Below are positions 1-12,479 of a stretch of DNA of 64,000 nucleotides, piece by piece. Numbering within the stretch: position 1 is the stretch's first letter; each line of letters begins with the position of its first letter. The notes beneath the pieces are model-generated. The model made no database searches. It worked only from the letters and a program-made list of their open reading frames with translations, and was not told the origin of the DNA. Origin of the DNA: Gordionus sp. m RMFG-2023 (lineage: Eukaryota > Nematomorpha > Gordioida > Chordodea > Parachordodidae); contig NC_088778.1 in NCBI RefSeq assembly GCF_954871325.1, positions 2,513,743 to 2,577,742 of the forward strand, written 5' to 3'. The translations under genes and the position numbers were made by a program.

Positions 1-1
1 G

Positions 2-149
2 CAGAGGTACCATTTGCAGGACCAGGCCCAGATTTTATTTTAAAATTTTTTCCGGCCCGGGTTTTTTTTAAAAAAATTACGAGCCCGACCCGGGTTTATT
101 TAAAAAAATTAAAATACGGTCCGGCTCAGGGGCCGGGCCTGCAAGTCTG
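2..149. mobile_element. Small GC-ended hAT-type MITE
   Basis: A 148-bp block of GC-rich ends around AT-rich DNA, very unlike its surroundings. The left end reads CAGAGG..TTTGCAGGACCAGGCCC; the reverse complement of the right end reads CAGACTTGCAGGCCCGGCCCC, so the two form an imperfect terminal inverted repeat starting with CAGA. The interior repeats CCCGGGTTT and runs of A or T. No coding sequence. The window starts one base before the element, so its target duplication cannot be checked. Probably a miniature non-autonomous hAT element; fragments with similar GC words occur near 2730 and 29290. Confidence 0.5.
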
Positions 150-385
150 TGAAAAACATACCTATGAAATACAACATCTGAAAGTAGATTGAATGATTTA
201 GACATTTAACGCCAAGTAAGGATTGATAATTGAAAAATTAGCTCAAAACATACAAAATACAATTATTCCTAAGAAACTTTTGTGCATTAATTTATATTTA
301 CAACATTTAAATTTTTTATACTTTATATATTTTAAAAGCTCAAAAAATTCAAATTTCAATTTTGGGTCATTTAGGTGATTCATAT

Positions 386-596
386 CGTGGGTTATATTCA
401 CTTTATATTTTATGATTCACATTTAAATGCCGGTTTATATATATAATTTTTTTAATTCACATTAGTTTAAAATTGTGTATTAGAAAAGTTATTAATCCTA
501 ATAAATTTATGCTTAGTATTTTTAATTAAAAATATTATTTCTTAAAAAAATTTATTATCCCCCCCCCCCAGACCAAATTCCTGCGTACGCGCCTGC
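386..596 (+). mobile_element. Short dispersed element, family X copy 1
   Basis: This roughly 210-bp stretch is repeated in the same orientation at 46036-46251. Shared landmarks in order are a GGTTTATATAT segment, AATTCACATTA, TTTAAAATT.TGTGTATTAG, AAAGTTATTA, a run of 10 to 13 C, and a terminal CTGCGTAC.CGCCTGC. The C run followed by the GC-rich terminus looks like the end of a hAT-type element. No coding potential. The left boundary is uncertain, because similarity fades near a GTGGGTTATAT word. Confidence 0.55.
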
Positions 597-2799
597 TACT
601 TATACGTTAATGGAAAAGTTAAATTTAATTTAATGACACTTAAATTTTTTTTTAGATAATATATATAATCATTATTCATATTTATTAAATATACAAACAA
701 CTGGTTATCAATTTTGAGAACAAGTTTTAGAAATAACTAGGGATAAAAATAAACATATTTTGGGAGAAAACAAGCGTTTTTTTTTACTTTTTAAAACAAA
801 AAATTATTGCTACAATATTAATATTATAAAACTTTTTATTTTCGCAATCATTTATTTATTATTACAATAAATTATTTATTATTACAATAAATTATTTATT
901 ATTACAATAAATTATTTATTATTACAATAAATTATTTATTATTACAATAAATTATTTATTATTACAATAAATTATTTATTATTACAATAAATTATTTAAC
1001 AATACCAATAAAAGAATCGCATTCATGAACATTCTTTCATTGAAATATAGATGTATTGATTTTTATAAATAAGATTTCTTTTTATTTGATATCTTTATTA
1101 AAAATAAAAAAATGGAAATTTTTTCATTTTTTTTCATAGTATAAGCAATATTTAAAACCAATTTAAAAAATTGACAAATAATCCTTGAGTGCAATGAAAA
1201 ATAATTTATAAAATATATATAGATGTTGCATTGAATATTTTGATCTTTTTAAAACTAGAAAAATTTGAATGTAAAATTAACAATACTCTTAAGTGGTCAG
1301 TTTTAGAAAGATTTTATAAATAAAATCATTTATAGTTATTCAACCAAATTTGAATTCTTAAATGGTCTATTATAAATAAAATGAGTGGTATTTAATTTCC
1401 AAAACTTCCTCTTCACCAAAAATGGGACAAATATTTCTGATATTCAAACCCATGAATAACATATTGAACTGCTAATTAGCAAGTTGTGTTTTTGTTATAC
1501 ATGCTAACAATAGAGAATCTTTTATTTAATCGTGGGTAAAGGAACAATGAGAGAAATAGATTATCTTTAAATATAAGAGCAATTATATGCATGAAATTTA
1601 ATTTTATATCATGTTAATGCTAGAATTTTTATAAATTTTACAGAAGGAGCCAAATACATTAAAGTTAAATATAGAGTAAAAATAATATGATTTCTAAGTT
1701 ATATGAATTTTGTTCTATTTAGAATAATCAATTAAATTTTTAGAATTTATTTAAGCCTTATGTAACATAAAGATTATTTCCTCTAAGGATCTGACAACTG
1801 ATAAGGGAGTAGATGATGTTACGAAAGTGATGTTAGAAGTAAATTCCCTTTTCTGCTCGTGGCATTTTAAATTATTTTTTTGTATTGTGATTGGTCTACC
1901 GGTATCTTAAGGAAAAATGTGTTTTGAACTAAATAAACATTCATAAATTACTATAAATTCCTTTTTTCCTGCAACAAAAAGTTTCCTATTAAGAACAATT
2001 TGTATTATGGCATATTTTAATTTTGTGATATATTTGTTATTTTTAAAAAAATTAATAAAATATCTTTAGCTATGAAAATGATTTGTTAATTTTTAAAAAT
2101 AATTTACATTATTATAATCAACATTCTCACACAACACTTATCTAAATATTTTATAATATTTTAACATGTTTTAAAATTAATAAAGTATATTTTTATAATT
2201 TAAAAATAATAGCTAGATATTAATAAGTTTTTTTGTTGACTCGATGATAGTATTTGTATTTTATTTTCGTTTTCTCTTTAAATATTTTTTAAATATTTTT
2301 TTATTGTTTTTGATTATTTTTTTCGGGTTTTTAGTTAAAAACAGTTTTTTTTTTAAATTTTGTCCCTATAAATAATTAAAAACCCAAGTATTATATTTAA
2401 TCAATTATTTTAAAAATATGTTTATTGAGCAAAATATATAGTTTTATTTTCGATGAGATATATAATCATCATATATTTATTTTATCAACAATTCTTAATG
2501 AAATAGGATAAAAAATCCAAAGTTATTATAATTAAGAATTGTTTTAGTTTTGTCTTATATCTGTTCGATTTTTAGAAGTAAAATTTTAAGAAAAAAAATT
2601 TAATATACATTTATTGGCGAAAATCTTTTATATCTTTATAATAGATAGGAATAATAGGAACCATTTACATGTTATTGTATAAAAGATTTCAATTATAGCT
2701 AGACACCATCCAATTATATTTTTCTGATATATCCGGACCTGAAAGGCCCGAAGCAGGTTATTTATTTTAAATCTTTTTTTATAACAATTCTATATATTT
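597..2799. other. AT-rich DNA without a recognised gene
   Basis: Apart from the microsatellite at 851-998 I see no gene here. A short open stretch around 1780-1905 reads KDLTTDKGVDDVTKVMLEV in one frame and looks somewhat coding-like, but it has no recognisable family. A GC-rich word near 2727-2755 (CCGGACCTGAAAGGCCCG) resembles fragments of GC-ended hAT termini. Confidence 0.6.
851..998. repeat. 20-bp tandem microsatellite
   Basis: About seven almost perfect head-to-tail copies of the 20-mer ATTACAATAAATTATTTATT, starting near 861 with a degenerate lead-in. The last copy is truncated before AACAATACC. The near identity of copies suggests recent expansion. Confidence 0.95.
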
Positions 2800-3377
2800 A
2801 CCATTATGGTTGACATGATATGGAGTAGCATCTATATTTTTTTTAATATCATATTAATTGGTATATTTATAAATTTTTCTACTTTTAAAGGAATCAATTT
2901 GGATCGACTGGGAGACTGAAAAGTTAATAAAGTATTTTATTCATATTACATAAAATTGATACCTGGCCCTCTAAATATTTTGTCTCGTCCTAAAAATAAA
3001 AATATTATTTTATTTTCATACTCTTATTTAAATTATTAATTATAATTAATCTAAAAACAATAAGTGATTGATAATAAATAGAAATAATGTTTTATTATAG
3101 AAATAATGTTTAATTAGTAAATTATTATAAAAATCTAAATTAAATTTGAAAATATTATTTATATTGTTCAAGTTGTGATTACCTAAGGATATTATAAGGA
3201 TACCATTTACATAATCTAAATATGAATTAAAATAAGTTATCTAATATACCAAAAAATATTTTTACAGTTCAAATAGCAATAGTTAATAATATCAAATATA
3301 TTAAATAAAGTTTATATTCCATAAGAGAAACTTAAATTAATTCATTTATGTATAATATTACCTATTATCTTTTGAGA

Positions 3378-3750
3378 CGTAGCTTTATTGATATAAATTT
3401 AAATGATCCATAATTAACAATTTTTTTAAAGATATTATATAGATGAATCTCCCTTTGTTCTAATTTTACAGAATAATCTGATAATATATGTGCTTATTAA
3501 AAATATTTAGTTGTTAATAATGGATCCTATAAATATCATAATAATAGAAACATAAATTTATACATTTATAAAGATATAACATTATCTATTTATTTTTGAG
3601 ATTAGCTTTATTAATATAAATTTGAAAAATTTATAATTAACAATTTTTTAAAGATATTTTATAGATGAATCTCTTAGCGAAGTAGCTTTATTAACATAAA
3701 TTTGATAGATCCATAATTAACAATTTTTTAAAGATATTTATAAATTTTAC
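3378..3750 (+). repeat. Internal triplication inside R1 copy A
   Basis: A motif of about 65 bp containing TAGCTTTATT, ATATAAATTTGA and AATTAACAATTTTTTAAAGA, usually followed by TAGATGAATCTC, occurs three times (near 3380, 3603 and 3680). Other R1 copies show it once, for example near 40515 and 55365, so it was amplified locally in copy A. Confidence 0.7.
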
Positions 3751-4954
3751 ACAATTTATCTTATAATTATTATAAAAAAATATTTTACTTGAATTAATAA
3801 TGGATCCTGTTATATTTTTTACTATAATAATGTATAAAAATGATTACACTTTATAAAGTAATATGATTTTATATAAGTTTAGTGTGAATAAAAAAAAGTG
3901 AACAGAAAATATTAAACCAAATAAATTTTAATAAATATTAATTGTAAAAGAAATAATGGAAGAAATTGTAATTTATTACCCATATTTTACCTATTATAAC
4001 CATTTTTATAGAAAAGCTTTTATTTACTTATAATTATTAAGCAAACATAAATAAAATTTTTTGAATATTAATAAACTTAGAAAAATTTGAAGAAATTAAC
4101 ATTCTTAATTTTTATATATAATGACTTAGCTAAAATTGAAAACTAATTTCCATTGTAATATACATCATTATATTTTTAAAAGAAATTTAAGATGAGAAAA
4201 CTTAAAATGCTGACAGCAGAATTTTCATTCTGATGAAAATAGGATGAATATTCGGTTAAATTATATGTTCCAAATTATATTATGAATGTATGTGTAATTT
4301 TTATATATTTACACTTTAATTTATAAATTAACAAATTTAATCTTTTACCAAAAGTATTGAAAAGGTAAAAATATTTTTAGGCTATCTCCTAAATAAAAAT
4401 TAAATAAAAAAATTATAAGAATTTAACAAAAAAATTAATATAAGCCATTTTTAATGCAAAATTAAAATATTAGTTAAATAATTTATTCAAATTTGCTATT
4501 TTTTTTGTGATTAATTGTAAAATTTTAATCATTTTATCATTAAAAATTTGCAATGTGATATTTTTTGGATAAAATATCAAATAATTTAAATAAAATGATA
4601 ATTCACATCAAATGTTTTAAATAGAGAATTTAGCAATATTTTTGAAAAATTTATTGAAAGATCTGGATCATTATTATATTTCTCAAAACTCATGAATGCA
4701 ATTCTTAAAACATTTAAATTGCTGTTTTATTTTAAAATATAAATCTTTAATATCATATAGGTCTTAATTATAGTCTTTTATACTTTTAGAAAAATAATAT
4801 TATGGTGCTAGGTTAATTAATCTCATATTAAAATGGCCAATTACTTTATGGCTGTAAAATTGGTGAAATTTTTGATGTATAAAAATATTTTATAATTTCT
4901 CTAATATTTCGCGTGGGTTAAAATAAATAAATTACATTTTGTACTGCCTTCTTA

Positions 4955-7068
4955 CAGGGCCGTAGCCACGGGGGGGGGGCGCCCCCCTCCAAAAAAAAAT
5001 TTTTTGGCCCCCATACCTGGCCCGCAGAAAAAATCTTCGGCCCCAAATAGTGGCCCCCAAAAATTTTTCTGCCCCCCCCCCCCAAATTTTAAATTTTTTT
5101 TAGAATTGATATTTTTATATTTTTAATATAAATTTTAAATATTTATTTAAAAATATTCAAAAAACATGTCTATTTAGAATTGATTATTTTTATATTTTTA
5201 AAATAAATTTTGAATATTTATTCTACAAACATGTCTAGTTTGTAAAATTTTTTTTATCCTGTTTTATTTTTATTTTTACCCAATATTAAATTATCATTCA
5301 TTCATTTTTTTCATCTGTTTTTGTTGTGTATCACATTTTCTATAGGTATCACATTAATATTATAATATATAACCAGTTATTTTATTTTAGAGCGTTTATT
5401 TTAAAATTATGAAGAAACAATCAATTATTAACTCTTATTTTAAGTTAAGGTTAAACAAATGTCAAGCAACATCACCTCTACAAACTACTAGTAATACTAC
5501 ATCAGAAATATCAGAAACTGATTCTTCTCATAGTTAGTAAAAATTTATATTATTATTTCATGACTTATATGATATTGATATAGGGCAATATCTATTCAGC
5601 TAATATAATAAGCCAGGCATATGATGGTGCAAACGTTATGTCTGGCCGAAATGGAGGAGTGCAAACACTTCTTCAAAAAAAAATTAATAAAAATGTTCCT
5701 TTTATACATTGCTACAACCACAAGTTGCATCTTGTGGTTCAAAATTGGTATAATAATATTGTTATTATTTCTAATTTTTTTAATTTATCAAATGCATTGT
5801 ATAATTTTTTCAGGCGTTTTAACGTATCCTGTAAATATACAGGCCACATCCTTAAGAGACTTTTAGACCAGAGATGGACTGGTCATTTGGAAACATCTCG
5901 CATTATTTATGAGAATTTTGAGGCTATTGGTGAAGTATTATTTTACTTTTCTAATAGAACTCTTAATTCAGAGGTTTCAATTCATGATTCAGTCGAAGCC
6001 TCTGGTCTTTTATCTCAATGTATTAATATAAATTACATTATATTAGCCATCATAATTTATGAGATATTAATTACAATAGATCCACTAAATAAGTATCTAC
6101 AATCAGTAGGTACTAATTTAGTGGGTGCTAAAAATTGTATTGATTCTACTATCAATATATTAAAAAATAAAAGAAGTGATAATTCTTTTGCTTTGATTAT
6201 GATTAAGGCTGAAAAACTTTTATCAAAATTTAATCTCACTCCCCAAAAATCATCACGGGTACGTAAAACGCCTAAAAATTTCCAAGATTTTTTAGTTGAT
6301 AGCAAACTAGAATTTGATTGTGAAAAAGACTCCAATTGGAGTTCTTTAAAAAGGATATATTATGAAATTATAGATAACTTTGTGGATCGTTTTTTAGACC
6401 GATTTACAGAAGATGATTTTAATCTTTTTTCATCTTTTAATACATTGTCCCCCCTTGACCCTGATTATTTTTTATCAGATAAAATGGCCCCATTAAAATC
6501 CCTGTTAAACTTAAATATGGTAACACTGCATCATGAAATGAAGATAGCAAAAGGATTGCTAGCTTCGGAAGCTAAAGAAAATCATAATTTTGAAAATATC
6601 TTACATATTATGTATAAAAAAAATATAATCATGCATTTAAAGAATTATATAAATGCTACTCAGCAGCGATAATCATTGGGATATCAACGGCTTCTTGTGA
6701 GGCCTCGTTCTCTACATTAAAGAGAGTTTTATCGAGCAGTAGAGAGTCTATGAAGGATGAACGTAAACAAAATTCAGTATTAATGGCGTATGAAAAAAGA
6801 ATAACGCAGAATTTATCTTTTAGTTCATTTATATTAAAATTTAAAAATAAAAATCGCCGTATTCTATTATAGTAATATTTTGTTTTGTATATGAATATAA
6901 TAGTATTTTGTTTTGTATATTCATATTATAGTATTATTTTGTTATTAAATTTTTAATAAAAATAGGAAAAAAATTTGCGTAATTATTTGTTTGATTTTAA
7001 AAAAATAGTGCCCCCCCCCCCAGTAAGCACTTGGCCCCCCTAAGTGAAAATTCCTGGCTACGGCCCTG
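4955..7068 (+). mobile_element. hAT DNA transposon, internally deleted
   Basis: A 2114-bp element with terminal inverted repeats: the left end CAGGGCCGTAGCCACGGGGG matches the right end read in reverse, CAGGGCCGTAGCCAGGAATT. G and C homopolymers sit just inside both ends. It is flanked by a perfect 8-bp duplication and sits inside R1 copy A. It carries the N-terminal tip and the C-terminal half of a hAT transposase in the same orientation, but the finger domain and the first catalytic region are missing. It is therefore probably non-autonomous and was mobilised by a full-length relative. Confidence 0.92.
5409..6872 (+). pseudogene. hAT transposase, internally deleted (ZMYM1-like type)
   Basis: The start MKKQSIINSYFK (5409) resembles the N-terminal tip of hAT transposases and stops after 42 codons at 5537. 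The main open stretch runs from 5584 to 6674; its ATG at 5638 is internal to the conserved motif AYDGANVMSGRNGGVQ, so it is not the real start. HCYNHKLHLVV and the LLDQRWTGHL block follow, as in hAT proteins related to ZMYM1. The final dimerisation segment, STASCEASFSTLKRV, lies in another frame up to 6872, so a frameshift falls near 6650-6668. Between the tip and AYDGANVM almost the entire zinc-finger and first DDE region is gone. Transposases of this family cut and paste DNA through an RNase H-like fold; this one cannot be functional. Confidence 0.88.
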
Positions 7069-8480
7069 CCTTCTTATTTATTATCACGCTTTATATATAT
7101 CATCTAAAATAATAAAAAAAACCAATCACTTAACAATGTTAATCATTTTTAGTTAGTTTAAATAAAACAAAAGTTAATATTATAATAATGTAAGAAGAAA
7201 GTAATATGTTACTTTAGTGTTAAATTAAGATTATTTTATACTATTGTTTATTTTCATTTTTATTTAAACGCGATACATCAAAAATAGATATAGACTTTTC
7301 TTATTTTATAATAGAAATTAATAAAAAATAAAAATATTGGTTAACATTCTAGATGTTTTCTATGAATTAATATAAAAAAATATACGCACTATATTTTACC
7401 TATAGGTCTCGTTATTTGTTCCACTAAATAAAAATTTAAGCCATCAATTTCTTAGTATTTTTATACCTAGGTCAAGAGTAAGGATTTTGCTTTCCAATCC
7501 TGATGTAATCAATTATAATTGATAACTAAATTGATTAATATTTGTAAATTACTAATTCCGATCTTCAAATTTGATGCTTAAAATATTATATAATATAGTA
7601 AATAATAATGAAATTCTTATAATATTAGGAAAGTAACATACTTTGAATGTAATGGTCAATGTACGTTAAATAGGCTTTTCGAAAAAGAAATTATATGGGA
7701 ATTCTTATACTTAAATAAAATAGTTACTTTGTATAAAACTGGTAACGTTATCTATAATTATTAAATGCATAAATAATTATTGATTTATGCAAAGATATTA
7801 TTAAATCATGGCAAGAAATATATACAGATATTTATAAAATCTCTTTTCATTAAATATAAGTGAATTTAAATAATTTTAATTATAATATTTATGTAGATAT
7901 TTGTTGCCAAAAAATATATAATATAGTTGATATAATTAAATATTAAAATTATTTATTTAAATGATTATATAATAAATAAGAGATTTTCAAATTGACTACT
8001 ACTTATTTGATAAACCTGTTATGATTTCATTAATGTAGCCATCTTTATAAAAATAAATACAATTTGAGATAATTTTTTAATTTAAAAATAAAATACCTTC
8101 TTTTTCACAAGTGAAGATTTTGCGCACTAAAATAATTTTTTATTTTATATCATGCATTATATATTATTGATGACTCACTGTTAGCACGTCTACAAATCAT
8201 GACATTTGGATCTGAACATAATAATAATTAAAAACGGCATTTAATTGAGCTATAGATGGTATAATTTTTAAGTAAATTGATGTAACAAAAAAAATTAAAT
8301 GAATATGAATATTAAAGAAATAAATTTAATTTCCTTCAATAAAATATGAAATAAATGTAATAAAAATCTGATTTTTTAAAATTTTTAGTAAAAAAATTAT
8401 ATTTTTTGTAAGAACTGGGCATTGTCAAATCGAAAATTAACTATAAATAATTGAAAATGTAATTAATTAAATATTTATAA

Positions 8481-9842
8481 TTAGCTATCGTTCATTAAAG
8501 AACCATTTATGGTTGAAGTAGGATAGACACTTTATCGGAATGTTTTATTCTGAATTTATTTATAAAATTGTTTCGGACCGGGTGGTTAAATTTGAATCGG
8601 ATCGGACTTGACTTTGAAGAAACTTATTTATATGATAATTATAATAAACTTATAAGAAGTAATGATTTCCCACGGTGTTTGGAATAATAATTTTTATTTT
8701 TTTCCCAGTAAATAAATATAGATTATTTTATACATTATTATAATATATTTTTAAAGACTTGTATAATAAATTATTTTAAATAAATTATTTAATTTATAAT
8801 TTAAAGTAGTTCAATTTTTAAAAAGGATGCAAATTTATTAGGGTAAATTAGTAATATATTAACATAAAAAGCTCCCATTTAAAAACTAGAGTAAAATAAT
8901 GAAATCTACTTGATCAAATTTAAAAAATATAAAACATCATTTACCTCCATTGTTGGCTTCAAGTTCTAAAATAAAACATGTTATTATAAAAAAAATGTTA
9001 GAATATAATTACTTTTAATACAGACAAGAATTGAGTAGATTGCTAGTAGAAGAGCGAAAATATTATTCATCTTAAAATTTATATTAAAAAAATTTAATAT
9101 GGTGGATAATAAAAAAAATTTTTATATATAAATTTTTTATTAATTTAATATTTTTCTAAAGTTATGAGTTCTAAACTTTTTTTTTATAAAAAAAATTTCT
9201 ATAACTTTAATAAAAAATAAATAAATATGCTTCTTTAATATAAATAAAAACGTATACATATTTTTAGAAAATTTTAATAATTTAAGTACGATTAAATATA
9301 AATGTACTTTCGATATTTATTAAAGATTAAAGTAAGAAAAATTTTTATGTGTAAAAATAAACCAACTCTCAAATTTAAAAAAAAATAAATATAGTAAAAC
9401 ATAAAAGAAGTAAGGAGAAAAAAATGAGTCTAGGAAACTATCTGGAAAGAAGGCTGCCATTGAAGAATGGGTAATTCTTTAAGGATAGCTATAATCAACA
9501 TTTGTATGAAAAAATCTTTACGTTTTTCTGTAAGTTGCCTTATTTGGAAGCCTAGATATTTGAAGAATGTTAGGTTAACTTTACCAAATGTGTAAGGAGT
9601 GGTCAATATAATAAGTATAAAAATATGGTCAATAATAATTTCTGAATATTTCAACATTTTAAAGGTTGAATTTAATATAATAAATTTTAGTTTGATAATT
9701 AATTTTTCTTACTCGAAAAGTATTATTTAACATTTCTACTTTGTAATTTAAAACATTATTTAATACAACAATAAAAATATACCATTAACTAAACATATCA
9801 TTTTTAAAATATAATTTTATTGAAAATATTTAAGGGTTAAAC
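8481..9842. other. AT-rich DNA without a recognised gene
   Basis: No coding or RNA feature recognised. A short GC-rich motif with CGGACCGGG and CGGATCGGAC near 8574-8610 may be the remains of a GC-ended element at the edge of R1 copy A. Confidence 0.55.
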
Positions 9843-11043
9843 CATAGGCGTAGCCAAGATTTTCATAAGTGGGGGGGGGGTTAAAAAATTACTGGGGGCT
9901 TTGGCCCCAGACCCACTTTTTTGGGGGGGGGCCTTCGGCACGCTTTTCCCCGGCCTTCGGCCGGGTTACTTTAGTCTATATATAGTCATAAAACATTTTT
10001 ACAAATTTTAATAAAAAAAATAAGCCTGGAACAAATATATTTTTATTAGTTTATACAAAATAAAAATATAATAAATAACTTGTATTGTATATACCTTAAT
10101 ATAAAAGCATGGTAATAATTTATTCCAAACAATTATAAGAAATTTATTTATAAAAAGTACGTAGACATATAGTTGATTTTACTCTATTATTAAGAATTAG
10201 TTATAAAATACTAGGTAAAATTTCACCTTTACAGACATATTTGACTGTTAGATAACATATTACAGTTAATAATTTAACAAATTTTACTAATTAATGCTCT
10301 TGATATTAGATATAGCAACAATTTGCATTCAATTATTTAACGCCATCTATTTATTTTAAGTAAAACTGATATTTATATTTAATCTTCATATTATTTATCC
10401 CACAATGTCTTTAAAAGATATTTTCTGATGTCCTTATCAATATTTTATAGTTTTCTGTAAAATATATAATTTGTTATATTGGTAAAAATTACTTGATTGT
10501 CATTTGATAATTAGATATACTGTAAATCTACGACATATAATATTCCACTGTTTGTATTGTGCTTTAATATTTTTTTAATTTATGATTTAATTTTATTAAT
10601 AGTTTTATAATTATATTTTACTTTTATTAAGATAAATAAATTAAAATTACTCACTTTATAAAACATTATATTTGATATAATATATTATTTAGTAATTTTA
10701 TGGATCTTTTATTAATAATTATAATACATTTCACTTCTGTCTTAAGACTTATCTTTGGCATATATTCCTTTTATTAAACATTTTTGGTTCATTTTATATA
10801 TTTATAAATTTATTTTCCCAAAATCTATAAATTATGATTAATAGTTTTATAAAAAAATTTCAACTTTTACATTCTTTCTTTTAAATTATTATTTAAGATA
10901 TATGCATACATATTTGAGGGTCAGGGAGTGGGGTAAGGACTAAGGGGAATATTTTTTATTAGCTAAAAATGATATTTACAAAAAGTGATAAATTTCTGAA
11001 GAGTGGGGAAATTTCCCCTGCCCCCCCCTTAGCTACCCCTATG
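9843..11043. mobile_element. Non-autonomous hAT-type element, 1.2 kb
   Basis: The left end CATAGGCGTAGCCAAGATTT followed by a G run, and the reverse complement of the right end CATAGGGGTAGCTAAGGGGG, form a terminal inverted repeat. Flanks GGTTAAAC (9835-9842) and GTTAAAAC (11044-11051) are a near-match 8-bp duplication. Just inside the left end lies a GC-rich stretch with two CCTTCGGC words. The 1.0-kb interior is AT-rich, with no transposase trace visible. A similar left terminus is found at 47417. Confidence 0.75.
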
Positions 11044-11986
11044 GTTAAAACCATGTCATTTATAAACTTTATTTTTTGTATGGAACAAACATATAATAAA
11101 ATTCGAATAGAATTTTTTTGACCTTAGCCAAATATAAATCAGACTCTGGAATTATTGCTTTGTTTTCCTATTAGTTTATGGATATATAAAATTCTTGGTG
11201 CTTCTTTTAGTTGAAACTTTGATAAATTTTCACAATTTAAATGGCAAACTATGAAAACTCATAATTCTTTTAAATCATTTGCTCAATTTATTATATTAAT
11301 TTACTATATATTTATTTATATTATTTAAATATATTATTATTTATCCTTAAAAAATATACTAACAAATGTGATTATTTTTTAAATTGACATATTAATGAAA
11401 TTTACTATTATATTGATCGTTATTATATCATACATTTTATATTAATAAAACATAATTAATTCTATATATGAAGCTATAAAAAGAATATTTTAAAAAAACA
11501 ATTTTAGAACCTAAAAAATATTATGAAAAGAATGGGTTATCTAAAATAATAATTAAATTTAAACATGTATTCCCTATGTTCAAATTAGTGCTAAATTTTG
11601 CCAATTTAAAATTAAGATTTTAGCCAAAATAATATTGAGCAAGTCTCGAGATTTTGTAAATTTATGTTCAAACTATTCTATCATCTACGAAAAAAAATTC
11701 CAAGCTTGCGTAATATTTTTGGACTAAAATATTGAGTTAGCCGTTTTTATAAATCGAGCCGTTTAAAACACCAGTTAAATGATAAAAGAGATAGGAGCTG
11801 TTCTTTAGTAAAAGTTACAATTGGCGAGAATATAAAATTGCCTAGGTTAGTTAATTAATTTATATTCGTAATCAATTTTGTAAAATTTATTTAAGGTAAG
11901 ATGGAGGGTTGTTAAACTATCTACCTTTGGCCAGCTCTAAAACGGCATAGCCAAGTTTTTTCTAAAATAATAGTCTCTATCATTAT
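11044..11986. other. AT-rich DNA with a fragment of a foldback-type terminus
   Basis: No gene seen. From about 11690 to 11775 the words CTAAAATATTGAGTTAGCCG and TCGAGCCGTTTAAAACACCA match the right end of the small element at 23499-23716. This is therefore a broken relative of that family, lying about 200 bp before the foldback element. Confidence 0.55.
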
Positions 11987-11999
11987 TAGTGTTGTTAAA

Positions 12000-12410
12000 A
12001 CGCCACGAGTCGCGACCTTCGACCCAAAATATGGGTCGTTTTTTTCGACTTCGACCCAAGCCCAAGCCGAAAAAAACGACCTCGACCCAAAATATGGGTC
12101 GTTTTTTACGACTCCGACTCAAAATTTGGGTTGTATTTTTCGACTCAAACTTGAAATTTGGGTCGTATTTTTCGACTCAAACTTGAAGTTTGGGTCGTAT
12201 TTTTCGACTCCAACTTGAAGTTTAGATCGTATTTTTCGACTCCAACTCAAAGTTTGGGTCGTTTTTCTGACTCAGACTCAAACATCGGGTCGTTTTATTC
12301 AATCCGACCCAAAATATGGATCGTTTTTTTTAAAGACGCCTTAAAGTTAGGGTTCCTTTTTTTCACCTAACCAAATATCTAGATCATTTTTTTCGACCAA
12401 AAGTCAAATA
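12000..12410. repeat. Subterminal GC-rich array, left arm
   Basis: Roughly a dozen imperfect units built from CGACTC, CAAA.TTTGGGTCGT and a T run, many of them partly palindromic (CGACCCAAAATATGGGTCG). It is repeated inverted at 17215-17670. Open frames across it (up to 153 codons on the other arm) are by-products of the repeat and not genes. Subterminal arrays like this are where hAT transposases are known to bind, so a binding role is a reasonable inference. Confidence 0.75.
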
Positions 12411-12479
12411 ACATTTAGTAGATATTAATATTATAGGCGGGAAAGTTTCTTAAAGCTTCTTTAAATTATAACGCTCTGA

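Larger units (their letters stand above)
4947..7076 (+). repeat. Perfect 8-bp target site duplication pair (CCTTCTTA)
   Basis: CCTTCTTA occurs at 4947-4954 immediately before, and at 7069-7076 immediately after, the hAT element at 4955-7068. An 8-bp duplication is the hallmark of the hAT superfamily, and its perfection indicates a comparatively young insertion. Confidence 0.9.
2800..8480 (+). repeat. R1 dispersed repeat, copy A (split by a hAT element)
   Basis: Copy A of a long repeat found at least six times in the window, always in this orientation. Landmarks in order: ACCATTATGGTTGACATGAT (2800), ACCTAAGGATATTATAAGGA (3181), ACTTGAATTAATAATGGATC (3787), a TTAAAATGCTGACAGCAGAA word (4203), TTTTACCTATAGGTCTCG (7393), CCTAGGTCAAGAGTAAGG (7465), ACTAATTCCGATCTTCAAAT (7550), ACTTTGAATGTAATGGTCA (7639), AATACCTTCTTTTTCACA (8090) and TGATGACTCACTGTTAGCA (8168). 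The same landmarks recur colinearly in the other copies. A hAT element at 4955-7068 interrupts this copy. No open frame of interest lies inside. Family unknown; an ancient transposable element or a segmental duplication are both possible. Confidence 0.7.

Noticed and set aside
5532-5584. A 53-bp intron in the hAT relic between GTTAGT and GATATAG
   Set aside because: Removing it does not put the N-terminal tip in frame with the downstream transposase, and an internal deletion explains the gap better.
6057-6335. 92-codon minus-strand frame
   Set aside because: Shadow of the hAT transposase frame on the plus strand.
2800-8480. R1 as the long terminal repeat of a retroelement
   Set aside because: No paired copies flank any polymerase-like sequence, no primer-binding or polypurine features were seen, and spacings and lengths vary too much.
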